64,000 nucleotides of DNA, from positions 1-64,000 of the forward strand of contig CAZTXP010000006.1 in the NCBI GenBank assembly GCA_964617355.1. Direction: 5' to 3'. Within the stretch, counting starts at the first letter, position 1. The number at the start of each line of letters is the position of its first letter. Below the pieces are notes generated by a model that was not told the DNA's origin, made no database searches, and worked only from the letters and a program-made list of their open reading frames with translations. Below, one piece after another: positions 9,178 through 17,372 of the stretch. Made by a program: the position numbers and the translations under genes. The DNA is from CAZTDU01 sp964617355 (GTDB taxonomy: Bacteria > Pseudomonadota > Gammaproteobacteria > Burkholderiales > SG8-39).

Positions 9178-10344
9178 ATGAGCATCAAGGGCAAGGCATA
9201 CCTCGTCGGGGCCTACGAGCACCCGACGCGCAAGGCGGAAGACAAGTCGGTCGCGCAGCTGCACGCCGAGGTCGCGAAGGGCGCGATCGAGGACGCGGGC
9301 CTGTCGCGCGACGACATCGACGGCTATTTCTGCGCCGGCGACGCGCCCGGGCTCGGGCCGCTGTCGATGGTGGACTACATGGGCCTCAAGGTCCGGCACG
9401 TGGATTCCACCGACACCGGCGGCTCCTCGTACCTGATCCACGTCGCGCACGCGGCGCAGGCGATCGCGCAGGGCAGGTGCAACATCGCGCTCGTCACGCT
9501 CGCGGGCCGGCCGCGCTCCGAGGGCTCCAGCGGCACGCAGCCGCGCAGCTGGGGCGCGGCGGTCCCCGATGGCCCGTTCGAGGCGCCGTACGGGATCGTC
9601 ACCACCAACAGCTACGCGATGGTCGCGCGCCGCCACATGCACGAATACGGCACGACGAGCGAGCAGCTCGCGTGGATCAAGGTCGCGGCCTCGCACCACG
9701 CGCAGCACAACCCGCACGCGATGCTGAAGGACGTGGTCACGGTGAAGGACGTGCTCGACTCTCCGCTGGTGGCCGATCCGCTGCACAGGCTGGATTGCTG
9801 CGTGGTGTCCGACGGCGGCGGCGCAGTGATCGTCGCGCGGCCCGAGGTGGCGCGGAGCCTGAAGCGCCCGAAGGTGCGCATCCTCGGCGCCGGCGAGGCG
9901 CCGAAGGGCCAGGCGGGCGGCAAGTTGAGCCTCACGGTGTCGGGTGCGGCGTGGTCCGGCCCGCGCGCCTTCGAGGAAGCGGGCGTGAAGCCGGCCGACA
10001 TCCAGTATGCGTCGATCTACGACAGCTTCACGATCACGGTGCTGATGCAGATCGAGGACCTCGGTTTCTGCAAGAAGGGCGAGGGCGGCAAGTTCGTCGC
10101 CGACGGCAACCTGATCTCGGGCAGCGGCAAGCTGCCGTTCAACACCGACGGCGGCGGCCTGTGCAACAACCATCCGGCGAACCGGGGCGGCATGACCAAG
10201 GTGATCGAGGCCGTCCGCCAGCTGCGCGGCGAAGCGCACCCGAAGGTGCAGGTGAAGGACTGCAGGCTCGCGCTCGCGCAAGGCATCGGCGGCCAGCTCG
10301 GCAACCGCCACGCCAGCGCCACGCTGATCATGGAACGGGAGTAG
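9178..10344 (+). CDS. Thiolase-like protein of the SCPx/lipid-transfer type, atypical active site
   Basis: 388 aa. The thiolase fold is recognised from the N-terminal GAYEHPTRKAEDKSVAQLHAEV, the dimer-loop region, and the C-terminal NTDGGGLCNNHPANRGG and ALAQGIGGQLGNRH motifs. Where biosynthetic and degradative thiolases have the acyl-accepting Cys, the segment reads DTGGSSYL, so that nucleophile is missing. This is typical of SCPx-type thiolase-like proteins that pair with DUF35 partners and, in steroid degraders (Ltp2/ChsH2), act as retro-aldolases on CoA esters. The DUF35 gene starts 4 nt downstream, supporting such a complex. The substrate is unknown. Confidence 0.85.
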   Translation: MSIKGKAYLVGAYEHPTRKAEDKSVAQLHAEVAKGAIEDAGLSRDDIDGYFCAGDAPGLGPLSMVDYMGLKVRHVDSTDTGGSSYLIHVAHAAQAIAQGRCNIALVTLAGRPRSEGSSGTQPRSWGAAVPDGPFEAPYGIVTTNSYAMVARRHMHEYGTTSEQLAWIKVAASHHAQHNPHAMLKDVVTVKDVLDSPLVADPLHRLDCCVVSDGGGAVIVARPEVARSLKRPKVRILGAGEAPKGQAGGKLSLTVSGAAWSGPRAFEEAGVKPADIQYASIYDSFTITVLMQIEDLGFCKKGEGGKFVADGNLISGSGKLPFNTDGGGLCNNHPANRGGMTKVIEAVRQLRGEAHPKVQVKDCRLALAQGIGGQLGNRHASATLIMERE

Positions 10345-10348
10345 AGAC

Positions 10349-10750
10349 ATGGCGCTGATGCACCAGGACCGCAAGATCCCCGCGCCGGCGGTGAACGCCG
10401 AGGTGAAGCCGTACTTCGACGCTGCGGCGGAAGGCAAGCTTCTCGTGAAGCGCTGCCAGGACTGCGGCGAGTACCACCACTATCCGCGCGCGATCTGCCC
10501 GCACTGCTTCTCGGCGCGCACCGAGTGGGTGCAGGCGAAGGGCACCGGCACCGTCTACACCTACAGCGTGCTGCAGCGCGGCGTGCCGGTGCCGTACTGC
10601 ATCGCCTACGTGACGCTCGACGAGGGCGTGTCGATGATGACCAACCTCGTCGATTGCGACTACGACGCGATCCGCATCGGGCAGAAGGTCAAGGTGGTGT
10701 TCAAGCCGAGCGACGGCGGGCCGCCGGTGCCGATGTTTTCACCAGCCTGA
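10349..10750 (+). CDS. DUF35 OB-fold/zinc-ribbon partner protein
   Basis: 133 aa. An N-terminal helix (PYFDAAAEGKLLVKRC) leads to a rubredoxin-like zinc ribbon with CQDC and CPHC knuckles near residues 36-55, then an OB-fold strand set (GTGTVYTYSVLQRG). DUF35 proteins bind acyl-CoA and form obligate complexes with thiolase-like proteins or hydratases. The 4-nt spacing from the thiolase-like gene makes the pair almost certainly a complex. No further gene of the pathway follows. Confidence 0.9.
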   Translation: MALMHQDRKIPAPAVNAEVKPYFDAAAEGKLLVKRCQDCGEYHHYPRAICPHCFSARTEWVQAKGTGTVYTYSVLQRGVPVPYCIAYVTLDEGVSMMTNLVDCDYDAIRIGQKVKVVFKPSDGGPPVPMFSPA

Positions 10751-10833
10751 ACACTTTTGCCGGTGTCCTGTGGTTAGGATGTCGGGCCGTCCGTGGGGGG
10801 CGGTGCAGGGACCATTCGAACAAGGGGACTGAA

Positions 10834-11268
10834 ATGGACATCAAGCATCTCGCATCGACGTCGCGCCTTGCCGGCGCCGCCGTGCTGCTCGCCGCGGGGA
10901 TCCTGGCTTCGCCGGCGGCGCAAGCCCAGAACGCCAATGCCTACGGCTGCGCGTGCCTGCACAACAACACGCGCCAGGACATCAACTACCGTTACCACTG
11001 GGGCGACAACCAGTGGAAGAACGTCGCGCTGAAGGCGAACTACCAGCAGTGGCTGTGCTGGACCTACGCGCAGGGTTCGCGCTCGTCGCCGCCGCTGACG
11101 TTCCAGATCGACCGCGACCTCTCGCCGCAGAACGCCTGGACGACCTACGCGATCGAGCGCGTGCAGTCGCCCCGGCAGAGCTGCGATGCGTTCGGCCCGA
11201 AGGGCCACTACGACATCGGCTACGTGCCGAACACGAACAACGCGTTCATCCAGATCACCCGCCGCTAG
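10834..11268 (+). CDS. Small exported protein of unknown function
   Basis: 144 aa from ATG 10834, preceded by AAGGGG at a good distance. A clear Sec signal peptide (LAGAAVLLAAGILASPAAQAQ) has an A-Q-A cleavage site near residue 32. The mature part of about 112 residues is rich in Asn, Gln, Trp and Tyr and holds four Cys (CAC near the start, LCW, SCD), suggesting disulphides in the periplasm or medium. No family was recognised. It is followed by a strong intrinsic terminator, so it is probably a monocistronic unit. Confidence 0.75.
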   Translation: MDIKHLASTSRLAGAAVLLAAGILASPAAQAQNANAYGCACLHNNTRQDINYRYHWGDNQWKNVALKANYQQWLCWTYAQGSRSSPPLTFQIDRDLSPQNAWTTYAIERVQSPRQSCDAFGPKGHYDIGYVPNTNNAFIQITRR

Positions 11269-11284
11269 CGGGGCAGGCCACCGG

Positions 11285-11320
11285 AACGGCGGCTCGTCGA
11301 TGGCGAGCCGCCGTTTCCTT
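11285..11320 (+). terminator. Rho-independent terminator after the small exported protein gene
   Basis: A perfect 12-bp inverted repeat (AACGGCGGCTCG at 11285-11296 and its complement at 11304-11315) encloses a 7-nt loop and is followed on the plus strand by a T-rich run (TTTCCTTTTCT). It starts 17 nt after the stop codon of the gene ending at 11268 and lies between convergent genes. Confidence 0.85.
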
Positions 11321-11322
11321 TT

Positions 11323-12180
11323 CTACTCGCCGATGGCGAACTGATCGTCGCGCTTGGGCTGGATGCCCGACTTCGCGAACCAGTCCGGGCCGAGCTCGCT
11401 GCGCTCCTTGCCGACGCACTTCACGTTCGCCGTGCGCTTGCCGTTGCGCTCGACCACCACGCCGGCCCGCTGCTCGGTCTCGCCCTTTGGCCCCCAGCGC
11501 CCGACGCCGGAATAGACGACGTAGGCCACCGACGCGTTGGTAAAGCGCAGCCACGAGCCGCCGCCGCCGGCGAACGCGGTGGCTTCACCCGACGCGTTGC
11601 GCCCCGGGTGCTCCTCGGCCGCCGGCAGCATCATCTCGGGTGTCTCGCCGGGCTTGCCGAAGCGGTACTGCACGTAGCCGCGCTTGGGCCCGAGGTCGCG
11701 CGAGGCGCATACCGACACCATCTTCTCGCCGGTGCGGCACGCGAACACCTCGGCTTCCGTCGCGCGGCACAGCGACGCCGAACCCGTCGCGGCGGCCTTC
11801 GGCTTGTCCGCCGCGGCCGCGCCTGCGGCGGCGGGCGTCGCCTTGGCCACCAGCGCGACGACGTCCGACTTCTTGCAGTCCGGGTCGCCCTGGCACGAGG
11901 CCGACTGCACGCGGCTCACCTGGTACTCCAGGCGCACGCGCTTGCCGACGACCGAGGGCTTCTGCATGCAGATGTCGAAGTCCGCCATTTCGGTGAACGC
12001 CGCGCCGCGGTCGTCCTTCATGTGCAGGTAGCAGGCGATGTCGCCGTTCTCCATGCGCTGGACGGTGCCGTAGGCACGCTTCATCTGGTTGCCGACCTTG
12101 ACCTGCTCCGGCGCCTGGGCGAGCGCGAGGGCGGGGACGAGGAGGGCGGCGGCGAGGAGGAGAGGCTGGGTCGTTTTCAT
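11323..12180 (-). CDS. Exported protein of unknown function, Cys-rich
   Basis: 285 aa with a Sec signal (LLLAAALLVPALALAQA). The mature protein has an N-terminal segment with several Cys (IACYLHM, DICMQK, ASCQGDPDC), an Ala/Lys-rich linker near residues 110-135, and a C-terminal segment (LCRATEAEVFACRTGEK... GYVQYRFG) that resembles short beta-sandwich domains of unassigned periplasmic proteins. No catalytic motif was recognised. It is transcribed towards the small exported protein gene and separated from it by the terminator hairpin. Confidence 0.7.
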   Translation of the reverse strand: MKTTQPLLLAAALLVPALALAQAPEQVKVGNQMKRAYGTVQRMENGDIACYLHMKDDRGAAFTEMADFDICMQKPSVVGKRVRLEYQVSRVQSASCQGDPDCKKSDVVALVAKATPAAAGAAAADKPKAAATGSASLCRATEAEVFACRTGEKMVSVCASRDLGPKRGYVQYRFGKPGETPEMMLPAAEEHPGRNASGEATAFAGGGGSWLRFTNASVAYVVYSGVGRWGPKGETEQRAGVVVERNGKRTANVKCVGKERSELGPDWFAKSGIQPKRDDQFAIGE

Positions 12181-12251
12181 CGCGGCATTCTAGGGGCGAG
12201 GCCCGGGCGAGGCTGTCAGGCCTCGTCAGCGCGGGTTGGTATCCTTGCACC

Positions 12252-12695
12252 ATGTCGAAGCACATTCTTCGCCGCCGCCTGCTCGGCGTCCTGTCGAGCG
12301 CGGCAGCCCTTGCCGCGCTGCCCGCCGCGTCGCGTGCGCAGCCGCGCGTGCCGCAATACCAGAAGCTCGACCTGCTCTACCTCGGCACCGACGACTGTCC
12401 CTATTGCCGGCGCTGGGAGTCGCGCACGAAGGACGCCTTCCTCGCCTCGCCCGAGGGGCGCGCGGTCAACTTCGTGCACGTGAAGGGGCGCACGCTGCGC
12501 GAGCCGATCGTCGAGCAGCACTACCCGCCGGAGTTCCGCTGGGTGTTCGAGAAGATCGGGCCGAGCCGCGGCGTGCCGCGCTTCCTGCTCGTCATGGACG
12601 GCAAGCTGGTGATGAGCGCCTTCGGCCTGAACGAGTGGGAGGATCGCTTCCGCCCCGCGCTGAAGGATCTCGTCGAGGGCCAGCGACCGCGCTAG
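12252..12695 (+). CDS. Exported thioredoxin-fold protein with CPYC motif
   Basis: 147 aa. The N-terminus MSKHILRRRLLG followed by a hydrophobic stretch to about residue 29 looks like a signal peptide, with consecutive arginines reminiscent of Tat signals though the motif is not canonical. The mature domain has LLYLGTDDCPYCRRWE, a thioredoxin-type CxxC, and the cis-Pro region GVPRFLLVMDG. It is probably a periplasmic thiol oxidoreductase; partner proteins are unknown. A TATCCT element ends 6 nt before the start codon, so the mRNA may be leaderless. Confidence 0.8.
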   Translation: MSKHILRRRLLGVLSSAAALAALPAASRAQPRVPQYQKLDLLYLGTDDCPYCRRWESRTKDAFLASPEGRAVNFVHVKGRTLREPIVEQHYPPEFRWVFEKIGPSRGVPRFLLVMDGKLVMSAFGLNEWEDRFRPALKDLVEGQRPR

Positions 12696-14069
12696 TCAGC
12701 TACTCGCCAGCGCTTCCGGCAGTTCGAGGTCCGGGTTCTGCTCGACGAGCCGCCGCCACGCACCAGCCGTCGCTTCCTGCGCCTCGCGCAGCACCGCTGC
12801 CTCGTCCATGCAGGTCACGCGGCCGTCGCGCAGCAGGAACGCGCCGTCCACCATCACCGCGTCGACCAGGCCCTGGTGGCCGTAGTGCACGAGGTTCGAG
12901 ACGAGGTGGATCTCCGGGCGCATCGCGGGCGCATCGAGCCTGAGGAACAGCAGGTCGGCCTTCTTGCCGGGCTCGATCGAGCCGATCTCGTGCTCGGCAC
13001 CGAGGGACTTCGCGCCGTTCAGCGTCGCCGCGTCGAGCGCGTGCTGCGGGCCGGGCTTGACGCCGCCGCCATAGCTGCCGCGATGCACGATGCTGCCCAC
13101 GGTCATGGCCTGGAACATGTCCTCGGTCATGTTGTCCGTGGCGAGCGCGACATTGATGCCGGCATCGATGATCGCGGCCATCGGCGCCTGGTGCGGGCCC
13201 TTGCGCGAGCTGTTCGCCGGGCAATGCGCCATATGCACGCCGCGACGCGCGAGCAGCGCGACGTCGTCCGCGGTGCAGTAGGTCCAGTGCGCGCCGACCA
13301 CGTCGGGCGCGAGCCAGTCGTGGCGATCGAGATATTCGGCGGGCGTGCAGTCGGCGTACCGGCGTACCTGCGCCACCTCGCCGCGGCTCTGCGCGAGGTG
13401 AACGGTGCGGCGCAGGTCGTGCTTCTCGCGCAGGTCGTTCAGTTTCGCGAGCATTCGCGGCGAGCAGTTGTCGGTGGCGTGCGCGGCGACCTGGCAGCGC
13501 ACGCGCTCGCCGTGGCTGCCGTGGAAGCGCTGGATCAGTTCGGCGGCGCGCTCGAGGAAGGTCTCGCCCCAGGCCTCGTCGAACTCGTAGATGCCGTGGC
13601 GGATCTTCAGCGTCAGCGCGTCGGCGCAGGATTCGCTGAACCACAGGCGCATGCCCGTCTCCGCCATCGCGCCCGCGTAGCTGGCGACGTGGCGGAACGG
13701 CTCGACCAGCGTCGTCGTGCCGGAACGCAACGCCTCCAGGCAGCCGAGGCGGCCGATCGCGCGGCGCTCGTCGTCGGTCATCGCGAAGCTGATCGGCGTC
13801 ATGTAGCGGTAGATCGCCTCCGAGCCGGCGTCCTCGATCGTGCCGCGCAGCGCGAGCAGCAGCACGTGCGTGTGCGCGTTGACGAGGCCGGGCAGGATCG
13901 CGCGCTCGCGCGACGGGACCTCGGACAGGTCCGGATGCGCGCGCGCGACCTCGTCGTCCGGACCGACCGCGACGATGCGCCCGCCGCGCACCGCGACCGA
14001 TGCGCCGCGCAGGATGCGCCGGCTGGCATCCTGCGTGACGACGGTGGCGCCCGAGAACCGTGCGTCCAT
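12696..14069 (-). CDS. ATZ/TRZ-type metal-dependent amidohydrolase
   Basis: 457 aa from ATG 14067-14069. The amidohydrolase barrel is shown by the metal motif NAHTH near residue 68, further His residues in TVHLAQS and GAHWT, and the catalytic Asp in LATDNMTED. C-terminal IEPGKKADLLFL closes the composite beta domain. The family deaminates or dechlorinates N-heterocycles and related amines (guanine, adenosyl-homocysteine, triazines). Its start overlaps the stop of the upstream arginase-fold gene by one base (TGATG), implying coupled translation and a shared pathway on a nitrogen-rich compound. The exact substrate cannot be read from sequence. Confidence 0.85.
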   Translation of the reverse strand: MDARFSGATVVTQDASRRILRGASVAVRGGRIVAVGPDDEVARAHPDLSEVPSRERAILPGLVNAHTHVLLLALRGTIEDAGSEAIYRYMTPISFAMTDDERRAIGRLGCLEALRSGTTTLVEPFRHVASYAGAMAETGMRLWFSESCADALTLKIRHGIYEFDEAWGETFLERAAELIQRFHGSHGERVRCQVAAHATDNCSPRMLAKLNDLREKHDLRRTVHLAQSRGEVAQVRRYADCTPAEYLDRHDWLAPDVVGAHWTYCTADDVALLARRGVHMAHCPANSSRKGPHQAPMAAIIDAGINVALATDNMTEDMFQAMTVGSIVHRGSYGGGVKPGPQHALDAATLNGAKSLGAEHEIGSIEPGKKADLLFLRLDAPAMRPEIHLVSNLVHYGHQGLVDAVMVDGAFLLRDGRVTCMDEAAVLREAQEATAGAWRRLVEQNPDLELPEALASS

Positions 14070-15130
14070 CAGGCCTTGCCGGCCTTCTTCAGCGCCATGC
14101 CGGCAAGCATGAACATGATCACGTAGGTGATCACGCGGTAGATCACCGCCGAGCCCGGCGGTATGCAGATGAACGACGCGCCGGTGAACCCACGCTTTCC
14201 GATCTCCAGCGCGCAGCGGATGATCTCGAAGTCGGTCATGCCCATCGGCTCGGCGAGCTCGCCGAGGATGTCGCCCGGCGCGGGACCGGCGCCGCCGAGC
14301 ACGTCCATGTCGTAGTGCACGTACACCGCGTCCGTGCCCTCGTAGGCGTGGCGCATCTCGCGGCACAGGCCCTCGATGCCGAGGTCGGTGCGCACGCGCC
14401 ACATCGGGTAGAAGTGGATGCCGCGGCGGCGGTAGTCGTCCACGCGCGCGCGCGGCTCGAGCATGCCGCGCTCGCCGATCTCGACCAGGTTCTCGACGCG
14501 GTAGTTCGGGTGGAACTCGAAGGCCTTCGCCTTCCAGTTCGAGCTGCCGGCGATGCGCGGGTCCTTGGTCAGCCGGTCGATCGGGTTGGAGTCCCAGTGC
14601 GTGTCGAAGCTGATCATGCCGACCTTGCCCTTCGAGCGCTCGGCGATGGGCTTGGCGATCGCGTACGAGCCGCACGGCGAGTTCTGTCCGATCACGATCG
14701 GCACCGCGCCGACATCGAGCGCGTCGTTCACCTTCGCCTCGACCGCCGCCTGCGCGCGCAGGATGTTCTCGGCGGTGGGGTTGTAGTTCGACTCGTCGGG
14801 GATCTCGGCGTCGCCGAAATCCATCACCTTCAGGTGCTCGAACACGTCGACGTCGAGGTCCTGCACGTAGCCCGACGGATAGCGTGCCGACTGCTGGCGC
14901 ACGCGCTTGGGGCCCGCGAGCCATTCGGTCGCCGGCACGCCGGCGTAGAGGCCGCCGGCGTTGGCGACGTACGGCGCGCCGATGATCGCCGCGTGCGAGC
15001 CGGCGAGCTCCGCCTTGGTGCGCGCGATCGGCAGCGCCATGAAGCTCGGCATGTCCGCCGTCACCATCGGGATCTCGCGCCCGGCGAAGCGGTGGCTCTT
15101 GCGAATCTCTTCCCAGTCGGGATAGGCCAT
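14069..15130 (-). CDS. Arginase/agmatinase-fold protein with incomplete metal site
   Basis: 353 aa. Two of the three ureohydrolase signature motifs are present: SFDTHWD near residue 174 and YVHYDMDVLGGAG near residue 265. The first motif, normally GGDHS with a manganese-binding His, reads GQNSPCG, so one ligand is missing. The C-terminus carries a hydrophobic helix (VITYVIMFMLAGMA) not expected in soluble arginases. It could be a ureohydrolase with altered chemistry. It is translationally coupled to the downstream amidohydrolase. The divergent RidA gene starts 17 nt away. Confidence 0.8.
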   Translation of the reverse strand: MAYPDWEEIRKSHRFAGREIPMVTADMPSFMALPIARTKAELAGSHAAIIGAPYVANAGGLYAGVPATEWLAGPKRVRQQSARYPSGYVQDLDVDVFEHLKVMDFGDAEIPDESNYNPTAENILRAQAAVEAKVNDALDVGAVPIVIGQNSPCGSYAIAKPIAERSKGKVGMISFDTHWDSNPIDRLTKDPRIAGSSNWKAKAFEFHPNYRVENLVEIGERGMLEPRARVDDYRRRGIHFYPMWRVRTDLGIEGLCREMRHAYEGTDAVYVHYDMDVLGGAGPAPGDILGELAEPMGMTDFEIIRCALEIGKRGFTGASFICIPPGSAVIYRVITYVIMFMLAGMALKKAGKA

Positions 15131-15147
15131 CGGATATAGTCCTTTCC

Positions 15148-15561
15148 ATGCCGCACCAACGACATCGTCCCCACAATGTGCGCGATCAGCATCCGGAGCG
15201 CAACATCCAGTCCGACATGTGCAGCGTCGTGCTCGCGGGCGAGCGCATCTTCGTGCGCGGGCAGGTGGGCTACACCATCGATGCGCACGACCGGCGCCTC
15301 GTCGGCCCGGGCGACGCCGCCGCGCAGGCCGACCAGGCGATGAAGAACGTGCGCCAGCTGCTCGACGAAGTCGGCGCGCGCATGGAAGACATCTGCAAGG
15401 TGAAGATCTGGGCGATCGACCGCGCCTACCTCGGGCCGGTCACCGCGGTCGTCGGCCGCCACCTGAAGGGCATCCCGGTGGCCACCAGCGAAGTCATCGT
15501 CGACGGACTTGCGCGCCCCGAGATGCTGATGGAGATCGACGTCGAGGTGGTGCGCGCCTGA
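15148..15561 (+). CDS. RidA-family (YjgF/YER057c/UK114) protein
   Basis: 137 aa with the RidA beta-alpha-beta core: VVLAGERIFVRGQVG, then AAQADQAMKNVRQLLDEVGARMEDICKVKIW and the C-terminal RPEMLMEIDVEVV. Family members hydrolyse reactive imines and enamines released by amino-acid or amine catabolism. A possible -10 hexamer TATAGT (15135-15140) ends only 7 nt before the ATG. Its last 68 nt overlap the convergent MmgE/PrpD gene. A second, related RidA gene lies at 16897. Confidence 0.85.
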   Translation: MPHQRHRPHNVRDQHPERNIQSDMCSVVLAGERIFVRGQVGYTIDAHDRRLVGPGDAAAQADQAMKNVRQLLDEVGARMEDICKVKIWAIDRAYLGPVTAVVGRHLKGIPVATSEVIVDGLARPEMLMEIDVEVVRA

Positions 15562-16900
15562 GCGCGGCGGCGATCGCGCGCAGGTCGCGTTCGCCTTCCA
15601 GCCCGTCGAGCCGCCGGCGCAGCGCCGCGCGACCCGGGGCGCAGTCATCGAACTTCAGGTCCAGTCGACCCGGCGCGAGCGGCGCCTGCAGCGTGCCGCG
15701 CGGGTATTGCGAATAGCGCTCCAGCCGGCGGCCGTCCTTCAGCCACACGACGACGCGTGCCGGCTCGCGGCCGTTCTCGGCGATCGGATGCGGCCGGGCG
15801 GCCGTCGTGCAGCGCATCGTCATGCGGGGCAGCAGCGCGCGCAGGTCCGGCCGCTCCAGCGCCGCGGGCGTGAAGTCCGCAAGTCCGAGCCGGCCCTGCG
15901 CCAGTGCCAGCGCGAGCGCCCACGGCATGCTGAAGCGCGATTCGGAAGGCGTGCGCGGCGCGGCGTACCTCAGGTTGTCGTAACTGACCCGGTTCACGAT
16001 CGCCTCGACGCGGCGCACGTCGGCCGCCGTGAAGCCGTGCTCCGCGCGCAGTTCCAGCAGCGCATCCACGGCGCAATGCACGCTAGCGCAACACGGGTGG
16101 ATCTTTGCCTTCAGGCCGTAGCGCACGATCGCGAGGCGCCGGTCCCGCGCGCGGCGATAGCCCGGGGCGCCCGGCGCGCCGAAGAGGTCGGCGAACGCCC
16201 ACTCGCCCTCGAGCACCTCGGCGGTGCCGCGCGCACCGCTCGCCGCGAGCGTCGCGGCCATCACGCCGTGCATCGCAGCCAGCCCGGCGTGCATCGGCTT
16301 GGCGAGCGTGCCGAACTGGCGCTTCGAGCCCGCGGCCATGCTGGAGGCGAGGCTGAGCGCCGCGGTGCAGCCCTCGGTGTCGAGCCGCAGCAGGCGCGCG
16401 CCGGCCGCCGCGGCGCCGAACACGCCGATGGTCGAGGTCGAGTGCCAGCCGCGCTCGTAGTGCGCGAGGTTGACGCCATCGCCGACCACGGCCTGCGCCT
16501 CTAGGCCCGCGACGTACGCATCCACGACCGCCGCGCCGGAAGCGCCCCGTTCCTCGCCCAGCGCGAGCACGGCCGGCGCGAGCACCGCGGTGGCGTGCCC
16601 GGCCATCGGGTGGTAGTTGTCGTCGAAGTCGAGCGCGTGCGCGGCGGTGCCGTTGACGAATGCGGCGCCCGGTGCGGCAAGCTGCCCGGCGCGAGCGACC
16701 ACGCTGCAGTGGCCCGTGCCCCAGCCGCGCGCCGCAGCGAACGCGGCCTCGGTGGCGGGATCGCTCGCACCGGCGAGCATGCACGCGATGCCATCCTTCA
16801 GCGCGTCCTTCGCGAGCTCGAGGGCTCGTCGGTCGCGTATGCGCGGAGTGCGCGCCAGCCACTGCGCGAGCCGTGCAGTCGGCCCCGGCGAGCGCTTCAC
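15494..16900 (-). CDS. MmgE/PrpD-family protein
   Basis: 468 aa. Family features include the N-terminal helical half with FVNGTAAHALDFDDNYHPMAGHATAVLAPA and the segments GWHSTSTIGVFGAAAAGARLL and KIHPCCASVHCAVDALL. The fold is that of 2-methylcitrate dehydratase, iminodisuccinate epimerase and cis-aconitate decarboxylase. It begins in a 4-nt ATGA overlap with the upstream RidA gene. The last 23 codons overlap the 3' end of the convergent RidA gene and encode an Arg-rich tail, so the true functional end may be earlier. The substrate is not assigned. Confidence 0.85.
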   Translation of the reverse strand: MKRSPGPTARLAQWLARTPRIRDRRALELAKDALKDGIACMLAGASDPATEAAFAAARGWGTGHCSVVARAGQLAAPGAAFVNGTAAHALDFDDNYHPMAGHATAVLAPAVLALGEERGASGAAVVDAYVAGLEAQAVVGDGVNLAHYERGWHSTSTIGVFGAAAAGARLLRLDTEGCTAALSLASSMAAGSKRQFGTLAKPMHAGLAAMHGVMAATLAASGARGTAEVLEGEWAFADLFGAPGAPGYRRARDRRLAIVRYGLKAKIHPCCASVHCAVDALLELRAEHGFTAADVRRVEAIVNRVSYDNLRYAAPRTPSESRFSMPWALALALAQGRLGLADFTPAALERPDLRALLPRMTMRCTTAARPHPIAENGREPARVVVWLKDGRRLERYSQYPRGTLQAPLAPGRLDLKFDDCAPGRAALRRRLDGLEGERDLRAIAAALRRAPPRRRSPSASRGAQVRRR

Positions 16901-17322
16901 GCGGCTTGCGCCTCGTCCTCCGGGATCACCGCCTCGATGTCGATTTCGACCAGCATCTCCGGCATCGCGAGGCCGCGCACGATCAGGCCGGTGCCGCAGG
17001 GGTGGATGCCCTTCAGGCGCCTGCCGATGACGTTGTAGATCGCTTCGCGGTGGCCGCGGTCGGTGATGTAGGTGGTGATCTTGCAGATGTGCTCGAGCCT
17101 GGAGCCGGCTTCCTCGAGCAGCTGCTTCACGTTGGCGAGCGCCTGCTCGGTCTGCGCGGCGGGATCGCCGACGCCGACGAAGCGGCCGTCGAGCGCGAGG
17201 CCCGTCTGCCCGCGCAGGAAGAGGTGCCGCCCGGCCTTCACCACCATGCAGAAGTCGGCGTCGATCGGCGCCTGCCGGTAGACCTCGCGGGCATTGAACG
17301 GGCGCAGGCGCTGGTGCGGCAT
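16897..17322 (-). CDS. RidA-family protein (second copy)
   Basis: 141 aa. It shares the start MPHQR and the overall layout with the RidA gene at 15148, but the two proteins differ at most positions, so they are paralogues of some age. The core is VVKAGRHLFLRGQTG, AAQTEQALANVKQLLEEAGSRLEHICKITTYI and AMPEMLVEIDIEAV. It is cotranscribed with the MmgE/PrpD gene through an ATGA overlap. It probably detoxifies an enamine or imine made in the same pathway. Confidence 0.85.
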   Translation of the reverse strand: MPHQRLRPFNAREVYRQAPIDADFCMVVKAGRHLFLRGQTGLALDGRFVGVGDPAAQTEQALANVKQLLEEAGSRLEHICKITTYITDRGHREAIYNVIGRRLKGIHPCGTGLIVRGLAMPEMLVEIDIEAVIPEDEAQAA

Positions 17323-17372
17323 GGCGAATCCCCTCGTACGGAGCGACGAGCCTATGCTAGCGTAAGCCCGCC

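Noticed and set aside
12696..15176. An 826-codon fusion of amidohydrolase with an N-terminal extension
   Set aside because: The first 370 residues are the wrong frame of the arginase-fold gene; the ATG at 14067-14069 in a TGATG overlap is the natural start.
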